Below are positions 9,017-15,796 of a DNA stretch of 17,136 nucleotides, piece after piece (the first letter of the stretch is position 1; the number at the start of each line of letters is the position of its first letter). Both the position numbers and the translations under genes were made by a program. The notes beneath the pieces were generated by a model. It did no database searches and was not told where the DNA came from. It worked only from the letters and a program-made list of their open reading frames with translations. The stretch comes from Caldisericales bacterium (lineage in GTDB: Bacteria > Caldisericota > Caldisericia > Caldisericales > Caldisericaceae). The stretch covers positions 1 to 17,136 of the forward strand of contig WFSP01000074.1 in the NCBI GenBank assembly GCA_015485995.1. The letters run 5' to 3'.

Positions 9017-9952
9017 ATGAGAAGAGAAAGCGTAGATCAATTAAAAGAGTTAATAAAAGGGGAAGTCTTACTTAGTGAACCTATGTATAAACATACTTCC
9101 TTCCGTATTGGTGGGCCTGCAGAAATATTTTGCAAACCGTTAGACGACGATGATGTTAGAAATATCTTAATCTGGGCAAAAAAGAACAAGCAACCGGTAA
9201 CACCCATTGGAAATGGAACTAATCTTCTTGTTTCAGATCAGGGTATACCTGGGGTGGTAATACAAATTTCTACAGGTATAAGTGGAATCACCCTTAATGG
9301 CGATAGCATTTTTGTTAAAAGCGGAAGTACGGTAAAAAGTCTTATAAATTCTGCTATGAGTAAAGGGCTTGGCGGGGTTGAATTCGCTTGGGGAATACCA
9401 GGTACAATAGGCGGATCCATTGTAATGAATGCGGGAACTAACTCCCATTTTTTAAGCAAGTTTGTCAAATATGTAAATGTTTTGGATTTTACTGGAAAGC
9501 GGTATCGATTGAACCATGATGATTTAAAGTTTGATTATAGATACAGTATTTTACAGGATGAGCCACTAATTTTGCTCGAAGCACTTTTTAGCCTTGAAAA
9601 GGTAGACCAGAATAAGATTAAAAAAATAATAAGCGATGTTTCTGAAAAACGAAAAGGCAGACAGCCTTCGGAGTATCCTTGTGCAGGAAGCATTTTTAAA
9701 AATCCCCCAACTACATATGCAGGTAAAGTGTTGGAAGAAGCGAATTGCAAGGGAATGAGAGTAGGAGATGCTATGGTTTCGGAATTGCATTCAAATTTTA
9801 TAGTAAACTTAGGCCATGCTACTGCAAATGACGTACTTACTCTTATAAGAAAATCCCAGGAAAAGGTTTATAGAAAAAAGGATTTAATTCTTGAATTGGA
9901 GGTAAAGCTAATCGGGAATTTTAATACTGATTTGCTTCTAAAGAAAAAATGA
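9017..9952 (+). CDS. murB: UDP-N-acetylenolpyruvylglucosamine reductase MurB
   Basis: FAD- and NADPH-dependent reductase that turns UDP-GlcNAc-enolpyruvate into UDP-MurNAc, the substrate of MurC. It has 311 residues. The FAD domain shows KHTSFRIGGPAEIF, IGNGTNLLVSD (Thr in place of the common Ser in GxGSN) and GVEFAWGIPGTIGGSIVMNAG. The substrate domain shows DYRYSIL, RQPSEYPCAGSIFKNP with the proton-donor serine at 225, VGDAMVSELHSNFIVN, and the C-terminal ELEV glutamate at 295. The absence of the extra loop of the E. coli enzyme suggests the shorter type II form. The ATG follows GAGGG by about 6 bases, and the stop overlaps the ddl start by four bases. Many dcw clusters carry murB between murC and ddl or ftsQ. 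Confidence 0.96.
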   Translation: MRRESVDQLKELIKGEVLLSEPMYKHTSFRIGGPAEIFCKPLDDDDVRNILIWAKKNKQPVTPIGNGTNLLVSDQGIPGVVIQISTGISGITLNGDSIFVKSGSTVKSLINSAMSKGLGGVEFAWGIPGTIGGSIVMNAGTNSHFLSKFVKYVNVLDFTGKRYRLNHDDLKFDYRYSILQDEPLILLEALFSLEKVDQNKIKKIISDVSEKRKGRQPSEYPCAGSIFKNPPTTYAGKVLEEANCKGMRVGDAMVSELHSNFIVNLGHATANDVLTLIRKSQEKVYRKKDLILELEVKLIGNFNTDLLLKKK

Positions 9953-10881
9953 AAAAAAGAGTTCTGGTACTATACGGGGGATTATCTTCCGAGAGGTCCG
10001 TTTCCGAAAAAAGCGGAAGAGCTATCGCAAATGGCTTGTATGAAGCAGGCTTTATCGTAAAGGAGTTTGATTTTAAGGGTAAGTTGGAAAGTATAGTAAA
10101 CGAGTTTCATCCCGATGCGGTATTTATTGCTTTGCATGGAAATCTTGGAGAGGACGGAACAGTGCAAGGAGCATTGGAATTACTCGGTATACCATATACG
10201 GGTTCCGGTGTTTTAGCAAGTGCATTATGTATGGATAAGCTTTTTACTAAAAGAGTACTTAATGCAATTGGTATAAATACCCCAGATTACGTATATTTAA
10301 AAAATAAAAACTCATTACAGTTCGAATCTGTTTTAGCAAGGCTGAATACAAATAAAGTAGTAATAAAGCCGATTGATCAAGGCTCTGCCATTGGTGTTAC
10401 AATTGCTTCAAATAAGCAGGAATTTGATAAGGGCCTTAAGTTAGCTTTTTCCTTATCAAAAAAGGTAATTATAGAAAGATTTATAGAAGGCAAAGAAATC
10501 ACAGTTTCCATAATAGGAAACGGAAATAGTATAAAGGTATTACCTATTATAGAGATAGTGCCTGAGAATGAGTTTTATGATTTTGAGGCTAAATACACGC
10601 AGGGCAAGTCTCATCATATTATTCCGGCCCGTATACCTAAGGAAAGTTATAAGAAAGCGGAACAAATGACTCGTAAAATTTATGAGGAATTTGGATTAAG
10701 AGATTTTGCGAGAATAGATTTTATAGTGGATAGAACCGGCAAGGTGTTTGCTCTCGAAGCAAATACAATTCCCGGTTTTACTGAAACAAGCTTACTTCCT
10801 GATGCTGCGAAGGCCGCAAATATTAGTTTTCCTGCTCTTGTCCGTTTTATTGTGGATGAATCTCTTAAAAGAAGTGGATGA
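9949..10881 (+). CDS. ddl: D-alanine:D-alanine ligase Ddl
   Basis: ATP-grasp enzyme that makes the D-Ala-D-Ala dipeptide used by MurF. It has 310 residues. Recognisable parts are YGGLSSERSVSEKSG with Glu15, ALHGNLGEDGTVQGALELLG, YTGSGVLASALCMDK, the phosphate loop KPIDQGSAIG (140-149; the second serine of GSS is Ala), FYDFEAKY with Lys215-Tyr216, and the metal ligands in LEANTIPGFTETSLLP (Glu270, Asn272). The Tyr after Lys215 and the Glu15/Ser146/Tyr216 set are what D-Ala-D-Ala ligases have; D-Ala-D-Lac ligases usually have Phe there. From this I infer ordinary D-Ala-D-Ala termini, the target of vancomycin. No Shine-Dalgarno stands close to the ATG; the ATGA overlap with murB suggests coupled translation. 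Confidence 0.96.
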   Translation: MKKRVLVLYGGLSSERSVSEKSGRAIANGLYEAGFIVKEFDFKGKLESIVNEFHPDAVFIALHGNLGEDGTVQGALELLGIPYTGSGVLASALCMDKLFTKRVLNAIGINTPDYVYLKNKNSLQFESVLARLNTNKVVIKPIDQGSAIGVTIASNKQEFDKGLKLAFSLSKKVIIERFIEGKEITVSIIGNGNSIKVLPIIEIVPENEFYDFEAKYTQGKSHHIIPARIPKESYKKAEQMTRKIYEEFGLRDFARIDFIVDRTGKVFALEANTIPGFTETSLLPDAAKAANISFPALVRFIVDESLKRSG

Positions 10882-11480
10882 AAAAGGTAATTCTATTTGT
10901 TATCGTAGCTTTCTTAATTCTTGTTTTTTCCACTCCATTTCTTCCCCGAAGATTCATAAGAGTGCACAGTAATGTTCCTGTTAGTGTAAATGATATCTTT
11001 AAAAAGTCTGGCGATTTTTATTACGTTTATGTTAGTAAATTACCCGTAACAATCCATAGAAAATTCATATATATTGATGTTTTTTATCAGGAACCTGTAG
11101 TTGGCACTGTTCAATTTGCTGATGGAAAGTTTGCAATTACAGAAAAAGGTCATATAATAAAAACAATTGAGGGAAATAATGAGTTTAAGTTAATAGCAAA
11201 TATGCAAAGTAGTCAGTGGGATGAAAATTTTGTTTCAATGTTTAGTGCAGCTAAAATGGCAAGTATCCTAAATGAAATAAGAGAATTTGCGGTTTTCAAT
11301 GGTTTAGCAGGTTTTTATGACAAAAATAAAATTGCTGTTATAATGGGAAATGGAAATTATGGGGAGAAGTTTTTGGAATATAAAAAAATATTGGAGTTGT
11401 ATGCGAAAAAAATGGAGGAGATGAAAAAGATAAATATGCAATACTATGCTCAAGCAATTATTGAATGGAGGAAACAGTGA
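10878..11480 (+). CDS. ftsQ: Divergent, short FtsQ/DivIB-like division protein
   Basis: Single-pass membrane protein of 200 residues in the exact slot of ftsQ, between ddl and ftsA. One hydrophobic segment (about residues 4-20) is followed by RR and an extracytoplasmic part. Similarity to FtsQ/DivIB is weak but placed in the right order: a shortened POTRA-like piece (about 28-70), then a beta-domain stretch of the form 'EPV-G-v-f-DGkf-it-kG-ii' (72-95), and a C-terminal 'INMQYYAQAIIEWRK' (185-199) resembling the family's iDLRY...vv ending. FtsQ proteins are usually 250 or more residues, so this one is markedly reduced. Its role would be to link FtsA/FtsZ with FtsW/FtsI through FtsL/FtsB-type partners. 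The start overlaps ddl by four bases. Position is the stronger evidence; the sequence match alone would not settle it. Confidence 0.72.
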   Translation: MKKVILFVIVAFLILVFSTPFLPRRFIRVHSNVPVSVNDIFKKSGDFYYVYVSKLPVTIHRKFIYIDVFYQEPVVGTVQFADGKFAITEKGHIIKTIEGNNEFKLIANMQSSQWDENFVSMFSAAKMASILNEIREFAVFNGLAGFYDKNKIAVIMGNGNYGEKFLEYKKILELYAKKMEEMKKINMQYYAQAIIEWRKQ

Positions 11481-12682
11481 ATGAAAGGGTAATTTCCGCT
11501 CTGGATTTAGGTAGTGGCGGTATAAAGTTTGTTGTTGCGGAAATTACAGAAAACGAACCGCTTATCATCGGATTCGGAGAATCAGTTAGTAAAGGCATAA
11601 TTAAAGGTGTAGTGGTCGACCTTGATAAAACAACTGAGGCCATAAAGGACGCTAAACAAAAGGCTGAGAATATGAGCAACAAAAAAATCTCCTCTATAGA
11701 TGCTACTGTGAGCGGTACGCATATTCATTCGGTAAACAATAAAGGTACTGTTATTATATCTCGGGAAGGAAGGGAAATTACGCGTGATGATGTGCGCCGC
11801 GCCGAAGAATCTGCAAAGGTAATTATGCTCCAGCCGAATCAAGAAATTATTCATACGCTGGCAAGGCAATTTATTATAGACGGTCAGGGAGGGATAAGAA
11901 ACCCTGTTGGAATGTCCGGGATAAAACTTGAAGAAGAAGTCCATATCATTACAGGTTCCAGCACTGTTTTGCGAAATATCAGGAAGTGTGTAAAAAATGC
12001 TGAACTCTATGTGAATGAATTTGTTTTACACTCTGTAGCTTCCTCATTTGCCGCGCTTCGGGAAGAAGAAAAAGAATTAGGTGTCGCATTGTTGGATATA
12101 GGCGCAGGTACTACAGACCTTATTGTTTTTTCCGAAGGCAATATTTCATTCACGGAAGTTTTCCCTATGGCTGGTGAATACATTACTAAAGATATCGCTT
12201 ACGGCCTCAGAGTTTCTTTGGAAGAAGCAGAACGAATTAAGAGAGAATACGGTGCCGTGGCTTCTGAGGGGGAAAATGTCGAAGGCGAGGTTGAAATATC
12301 TAATGTCGGTGGCACGGAAAAGATTAAGGTTTCTAAAGAAAAGATTAGTGATATTGTTACTGCACGGATAGATGAAATATTTGAAAATATCCGTTTTGAA
12401 TTGACTAAATTAGGCCAGTGGGGTAATATGCCTGCAGGTATAGTTATTACTGGAGGCACTGCCAATTTAAAAGGTATAGCGAAAAGAGCAAGCGAGATTT
12501 TTGAAACCCCGGTTAGAATTGGGAAGCCTGGTGATGGTGAGATGTCTGCTGATATGCTTGGTTTACCGCAGTATTCGGCGTCCGTAGGGCTTGTAAAATA
12601 TATGGCGGAGTCGGGAAAAGTAAAAAGAAAACCTTTTTCAATCTGGAAAGATTTGTCGTGGCTGAAAGATATATTCGAATAG
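11477..12682 (+). CDS. ftsA: Actin-like cell division protein FtsA
   Basis: Actin-fold ATPase that tethers FtsZ to the membrane. I place the start at the GTG at 11477, because GGAGG (11467-11471) lies 5 bases upstream and the codon overlaps the ftsQ stop as GTGA. The in-frame ATG at 11465 has no ribosome site before it. This gives 401 residues. Seen in order: phosphate-1 ALDLGSGGIK (8-17), the FtsA-specific 1C region between about 75 and 160, phosphate-2 LLDIGAGTTDL (Asp207), the FPMAGEYITKDIAYGLRVSLEEAE segment, and adenosine motif ITGGTANLKG (324-333). The last 15 residues (FSIWKDLSWLKDIFE) can form an amphipathic helix, as expected for the membrane-targeting tail. ftsZ follows after 12 bases. 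Confidence 0.95.
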   Translation: MNERVISALDLGSGGIKFVVAEITENEPLIIGFGESVSKGIIKGVVVDLDKTTEAIKDAKQKAENMSNKKISSIDATVSGTHIHSVNNKGTVIISREGREITRDDVRRAEESAKVIMLQPNQEIIHTLARQFIIDGQGGIRNPVGMSGIKLEEEVHIITGSSTVLRNIRKCVKNAELYVNEFVLHSVASSFAALREEEKELGVALLDIGAGTTDLIVFSEGNISFTEVFPMAGEYITKDIAYGLRVSLEEAERIKREYGAVASEGENVEGEVEISNVGGTEKIKVSKEKISDIVTARIDEIFENIRFELTKLGQWGNMPAGIVITGGTANLKGIAKRASEIFETPVRIGKPGDGEMSADMLGLPQYSASVGLVKYMAESGKVKRKPFSIWKDLSWLKDIFE

Positions 12683-12694
12683 GAGGTTTTTAAT

Positions 12695-13753
12695 ATGTTA
12701 GATCCCTGGAAAAGCTCACAAGCAGTAATTAGAGTCGTTGGCGTCGGAGGAGGAGGAAGCAACGCTGTCAATAGAATGATAGAAGAAGGTGTTCAAGGCG
12801 TTGAATTTATTGCAATCAATACAGATGTTCAGGTTCTTGCCTTAAGCAAAGCTGAGAAAAAGGTACAAATAGGGGCGAGGACAACTGGTGGCCTTGGTGC
12901 AGGGTCTTATCCTGAAATCGGCAAGAAGTCAGCAGAAGAAAGTAAAGATGAGTTAAGAAAAGTAATAGAAGGAGCAGATCTTTTGTTCATTACCGCAGGT
13001 ATGGGCGGTGGCACAGGAACAGGTGCTTCTCCTATAATTGCTTCAATTGCAAAAGAGCTCGGAATACTTACCGTTGCCGTGGTTACAAAACCGTTTGGAT
13101 TTGAAGGAAAACACAGAATGAAAGTCGCAGAAGACGGAACAAAGGAGCTTTCTCCAAATGTTGATACTATCATAACGATTTCTAACGACAGACTGCTTAC
13201 TCTTGTAAACAAAAAAACACCCTTAAATGAGGCTTTTAAGCTTGCGGATAACGTTTTGCTTTTTGCAGTAAAGAGTATTTCGGATCTTATTACTGTTCCT
13301 GGGGTAATAAATGTTGATTTTGCAGATGTGAGGGCTACTCTGAAGGATGCCGGAACTGCATGGCTTGGTTTAGGCATTGGCCATGGAGAAAACAGGGCAA
13401 TGGAAGCTGCCAAAAAAGCATTAAGCAGTCCGTTGCTTGAATTTTCTGTGGATGGGGCGACAAGGCTTTTACTTAATGTTACCGGAGGAAACGGTTTAAC
13501 TTTGTATGAGATCAATGAATCGGTAAATTTTATAAAAGAATCTGCATCTGAAGAATCCAATACTATATTTGGTACAGCAATAGACGAGTCTCTTGATGAT
13601 GAAATCCGAATTTCTGTTATAGCTGCAGGCTTTGATAAAAAAGAAATCAGCAATTCTCATTTAAAAATCAAGCATAAAAAATTACCACAATTGGAGGATA
13701 TAGATTCTGGGGATATCGAAATACCTGCGTTTTTGAGAAGGAAAAATAAATAA
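12695..13753 (+). CDS. ftsZ: Tubulin-like division GTPase FtsZ
   Basis: Forms the cytokinetic Z-ring. It has 352 residues. Visible are the glycine-rich loop [35 protein letters not shown], the tubulin signature GGGTGTG at 104-110, [12 protein letters not shown], and the catalytic T7 loop NVDFADV (206-212). The C-terminal conserved peptide is a clean match: IPAFLRRK (343-350), the docking site for FtsA. The linker between the globular domain and this peptide is short. The start has a textbook AGGAGG (12681-12686) with an 8-base spacer, the strongest ribosome site in the cluster, consistent with high FtsZ demand. No terminator follows; the next gene begins 13 bases later. Confidence 0.98.
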   Translation: MLDPWKSSQAVIRVVGVGGGGSNAVNRMIEEGVQGVEFIAINTDVQVLALSKAEKKVQIGARTTGGLGAGSYPEIGKKSAEESKDELRKVIEGADLLFITAGMGGGTGTGASPIIASIAKELGILTVAVVTKPFGFEGKHRMKVAEDGTKELSPNVDTIITISNDRLLTLVNKKTPLNEAFKLADNVLLFAVKSISDLITVPGVINVDFADVRATLKDAGTAWLGLGIGHGENRAMEAAKKALSSPLLEFSVDGATRLLLNVTGGNGLTLYEINESVNFIKESASEESNTIFGTAIDESLDDEIRISVIAAGFDKKEISNSHLKIKHKKLPQLEDIDSGDIEIPAFLRRKNK

Positions 13754-13766
13754 AACATAGGCACTT

Positions 13767-14630
13767 ATGAAACGCTTTCCCGTTGCCCGTTTGTTATTTA
13801 ATTTGGTAATTATTATTAGTAGTATTTTTTTGGTAATATCTTCCTATCAGCAGTTTCATGGCTTTCTTCGGGTAAGTGCCATTAAGGTTACAAACGAAAA
13901 AGAAATAAACTATCCGGTATGCCAATCAATTGCGGGTGAAGCTTTTTTTATATCCTACCCCGTGGAATCCCCTTCCGCTGGAGTGGTAGAAAAACTTGTA
14001 GAGAATTATACTTTTGTAAACAAGGATGAACTTATTTGCAGGATAAAATCTAACGGCCATACATATGATGTATTTGCCCCCGACAGCGGCCTTCTTTTAT
14101 GGGGTACGTTTAATAAATATTTCAGCTCACTTGATAAAATTATATCTTTCAAGAAAGATATAGAATTTTCCAATACTCCAAATAGAATTGGAGAAAATAG
14201 CACCCTGTGCAGCATATTAAATAATGATTTTACTTTTGTGCGAATGAAGAATTCCGAAGCATTAAAGTCCTCAGCAATTAATGTTTACGTAAATGGGAAT
14301 CCTGTTTCAGCTAAAAAGGTTCTTTCTTCAAATGAGTATGCTTTTTTTAAAATTAGCGAGCTTGTAAAATATTTTATCAACAAAAATGAGTTTTCTGTTT
14401 TTGAGGGTTTTAAAAGAGGCGTAGTACTGAATAAGGGCGTTTTAGTAAGTAACGGTAAGGAACAAGGTGTTTTTATTGTTCGGCATAATGTGATAAAATT
14501 TGTAACGGTGAAAACTTATAACTTGAATGAAAATGAAGTAGTTGCAGTACCTGATGATGGGAATTTAGATTCCTTAATAGTTATTTTAACGCCGCATCTT
14601 GTAAAAGACGGAGAAGTATTTAATGAATAG
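13767..14630 (+). CDS. Membrane-anchored HlyD/lipoyl-hairpin-like protein downstream of ftsZ
   Basis: Protein of 287 residues with one N-terminal membrane segment (about 9-27) and an outside-facing remainder. A segment resembling a biotinyl-lipoyl hairpin half appears as 'YPVESPSAGVVEKLV' with 'KDELICRI' (64-93), and a second half as 'YDVFAPDSGLLLWG' (100-113). The C-terminal part (about 234-284: GVFIVRHNVIKFVTVKT ... VILTPHLVKDGEVF) resembles the last beta domain of membrane-fusion adaptors. This layout matches HlyD-family or RND-related adaptor proteins that some low-GC Gram-positives carry near sepF after ftsZ. No transporter or outer-membrane channel is encoded beside it, so I do not assign an efflux role. 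A weak AGG lies five bases before the ATG; coupling to ftsZ across 13 bases is likely. A role in envelope assembly or division is inference from context only. Confidence 0.62.
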   Translation: MKRFPVARLLFNLVIIISSIFLVISSYQQFHGFLRVSAIKVTNEKEINYPVCQSIAGEAFFISYPVESPSAGVVEKLVENYTFVNKDELICRIKSNGHTYDVFAPDSGLLLWGTFNKYFSSLDKIISFKKDIEFSNTPNRIGENSTLCSILNNDFTFVRMKNSEALKSSAINVYVNGNPVSAKKVLSSNEYAFFKISELVKYFINKNEFSVFEGFKRGVVLNKGVLVSNGKEQGVFIVRHNVIKFVTVKTYNLNENEVVAVPDDGNLDSLIVILTPHLVKDGEVFNE

Positions 14631-14631
14631 G

Positions 14632-14659
14632 TGTAACCTTTTCTGTAAATTTACGTTTA
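14632..14659 (+). promoter_or_regulatory. Candidate ECF-type promoter before the sigma gene
   Basis: TGTAAC (14632-14637) and CGTTTA (14654-14659) are separated by exactly 16 bases, the arrangement recognised by many ECF sigma factors (for example TGaAAC-N16-CGT in Bacillus). It begins one base after the stop of the preceding gene and lies directly ahead of the sigma gene, suggesting autoregulation. A caution is that a transcript starting about seven bases after the -10 would begin near 14665, leaving a leader of only about eight bases and cutting into the Shine-Dalgarno. A TATATA at 14658-14663 lacks a convincing vegetative -35. Confidence 0.45.
14645..14654. promoter_or_regulatory. Perfect 10-bp palindrome inside the candidate promoter
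   Basis: GTAAATTTAC is its own reverse complement and fills the spacer up to the first base of the CGTTTA element. A symmetric site between -35 and -10 is a common operator position. It is A/T-rich and short, so chance cannot be excluded. Confidence 0.3.
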
Positions 14660-14672
14660 TATAGGTGAGGAC

Positions 14673-15239
14673 TTGAAAATAGAAGAAGAAAAAAAACTTG
14701 TTGATAAAATAGTAAAAGGTGATGAAGGTGCTTTTGAGCAGTTTTACAGGATTTTTTTTCCAAGGGTATACAGATATGCCTATAGGAAAGTGAGAAACAG
14801 GGAACAGGCGGAAGATGTTACGTCGGAAACTTTTTTTAAAGCGTTGAGAGGATTAAGCAAATTTGAGAGTAAAAGAGATGGTGGGCTTGATATCTGGATG
14901 TATGCGGTTGAGAGAAATATAATAAGAGATTTTTTTAGAAAGAATGCGGGAATAGATGTTCTCCCTTTTGAGGAAACATGGAACAAGGTTTTGGATCCTC
15001 TGATCGAAGACCCTTATATTACAATCGAGCGAAGAGAAATTGATGAAACAATTGCTAAATGTTTAACAGAATTGCCTGATCAATACAGAGATATTTTGAA
15101 AATGAGGTTTTTTAAAAGGATGAGTCTTAGAGAAATAGCGACTTCTCTTGATAAAACTGTTGGTGCCGTAAAAGTTTTGCAGTTCAGGGCATTAAGAAAA
15201 CTTAGGAAGTTAGTGGAGGAGAAAATAAATGCTCAGTAA
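14673..15239 (+). CDS. ECF-type (sigma-70 family) RNA polymerase sigma factor
   Basis: Protein of 188 residues with the two-domain layout of extracytoplasmic-function sigma factors. Region 2 spans about residues 21-90: FEQFYRIFFPRVYRYAYRKV, then AEDVTSETFFKAL at 46-58 (region 2.2, core binding) and WMYAVERNIIRDFFRK at 75-90 (regions 2.3-2.4, -10 recognition). Region 4 spans about 134-178: LPDQYRDILKMRFFKRMSLREIA and the recognition helix around KTVGAVKVLQFRALRKLRK. There is no region 1 or 3, as expected. The start is TTG, with AGGTG (14663-14667) five bases upstream; no ATG or GTG in frame precedes it before the TAA at 14646. Its end overlaps the next gene by 11 bases, the usual arrangement for an ECF sigma and its anti-sigma. 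The exact ECF group is not determined. Confidence 0.93.
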   Translation: MKIEEEKKLVDKIVKGDEGAFEQFYRIFFPRVYRYAYRKVRNREQAEDVTSETFFKALRGLSKFESKRDGGLDIWMYAVERNIIRDFFRKNAGIDVLPFEETWNKVLDPLIEDPYITIERREIDETIAKCLTELPDQYRDILKMRFFKRMSLREIATSLDKTVGAVKVLQFRALRKLRKLVEEKINAQ

Positions 15240-15705
15240 GGAAGAAAAGTTAGAGCAATTTTTAAGCAAGCTTCTTGCTGAAAAAGAACCCGATTATCCC
15301 AACATTAAGGATGACGGGGAACTCTTGCGATTAGCAGAACTTTCTCTTTTACTCAAAAAAGGGGAAGTACCTGCAAAAGAAACTTTTAAGGAAGATTTAG
15401 CAAATGATTTAAAAAGAGGATTAGCTATAAATAGTAGTCACCTTATCGAGAGAAACCGGCTAAAAAGTGTCAATGTGAATTTTGCTCTTGGCAGTGTATC
15501 TCTTGCTTCTCTTTTTTCAATGCTTTTTAAAACAATTGAAAGTGTATATACACTGTTGGATGTTAATGAAACTCCAAGAAATAAACAAGAGGATATAAAA
15601 ATTAATTATTATAAGCTTTACAACAAAAAGGAAGAAATGCTTTTGCATAACAAGAGGAATAATGCTATACTGTATTGGCCATTTGGTCAATTTGCTATAT
15701 TTTGA
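15229..15705 (+). CDS. Probable membrane partner (anti-sigma) of the ECF sigma factor
   Basis: Protein of 158 residues, translationally coupled to the sigma gene by an 11-base overlap and with TGGAGGAG eight bases before its ATG. I recognise no named domain with certainty. The N-terminal 65 residues are charged and helical, with the pattern 'ELLRLAELSLLLKKGEVPAKETFKEDL...LKRGL' (31-65), resembling the cytoplasmic sigma-binding part of some anti-sigma proteins. Residues 83-107 are moderately hydrophobic and could cross the membrane once. About 50 mostly polar residues follow, ending in WPFGQFAIF. No zinc-binding HxxxCxxC motif is present, so it is not a classical zinc anti-sigma factor. Function is inferred mainly from position. 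Its last 60 bases also hold a promoter for the next gene. Confidence 0.55.
   Translation: MLSKEEKLEQFLSKLLAEKEPDYPNIKDDGELLRLAELSLLLKKGEVPAKETFKEDLANDLKRGLAINSSHLIERNRLKSVNVNFALGSVSLASLFSMLFKTIESVYTLLDVNETPRNKQEDIKINYYKLYNKKEEMLLHNKRNNAILYWPFGQFAIF
15643..15671 (+). promoter_or_regulatory. Candidate vegetative promoter for the SLH-binding-protein gene
   Basis: TTGCAT (15643-15648) and TATACT (15666-15671) are 17 bases apart, and TGC directly before the -10 makes an extended -10. The -10 matches consensus at five of six bases; the -35 only at its TTG. It lies within the end of the upstream gene and would start transcription near 15678, leaving a leader of about 120 bases. A second TGCTATATT copy at 15693-15701 has a poor -35. 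Confidence 0.55.
15675..15690. promoter_or_regulatory. Imperfect palindrome at the expected transcription start
   Basis: TTGGCCA (15675-15681), a TT spacer, and TGGTCAA (15684-15690) form a 16-bp inverted repeat with one mismatch. It sits just after the -10, where it could be an operator or a 5' hairpin that stabilises the message. No regulator is identified. Confidence 0.4.
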
Positions 15706-15715
15706 TGAAATTATT

Positions 15716-15733
15716 AAGGGAGGTGATGAGCTG
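15716..15733 (+). promoter_or_regulatory. Strong Shine-Dalgarno ahead of an in-frame CTG
   Basis: AGGGAGGTGATG closely matches the complement of the 16S rRNA 3' end, yet no annotated start uses it. Seven bases after GGAGG lies CTG (15731), in frame with the SLH protein and without a stop before its ATG at 15797; initiation there would add 22 mostly basic residues. A nine-codon frame from ATG 15705 ends at 15734 and covers this site, so it may instead be part of a leader peptide region. Confidence 0.3.
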
Positions 15734-15796
15734 AAAAAATCAGCGAAAAGCAAAGTATTAAAAGAAAAAACTCAAAAACCGAAAGGAGGATTACGT

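Noticed and set aside
10748..10972. Plus-strand frame spanning the ddl-ftsQ junction
   Set aside because: It is out of frame with two supported genes, has no ribosome site and a composition typical of shadow frames.
11465..11476. ATG at 11465 as the ftsA start
   Set aside because: No Shine-Dalgarno precedes it, whereas GTG 11477 has GGAGG at the right distance and forms a GTGA overlap typical of this operon.
12907..13653. Long open frame on the minus strand across ftsZ (248 codons)
   Set aside because: The translation is a serine/proline-rich mirror of the highly conserved FtsZ sequence; no independent signal.
13741..13770. Transcription terminator after ftsZ
   Set aside because: The 13-base gap has no stem-loop or T-run; the next gene is likely cotranscribed.
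14599..14624. Vegetative promoter (TTGTAA ... TTTAAT) at the end of the HlyD-like gene
   Set aside because: Only 14 bases separate the boxes, too few for a normal sigma-A promoter.
15517..15753. Minus-strand frame opposite the anti-sigma gene end
   Set aside because: It has no ribosome site or recognisable domain and overlaps a coupled plus-strand gene.
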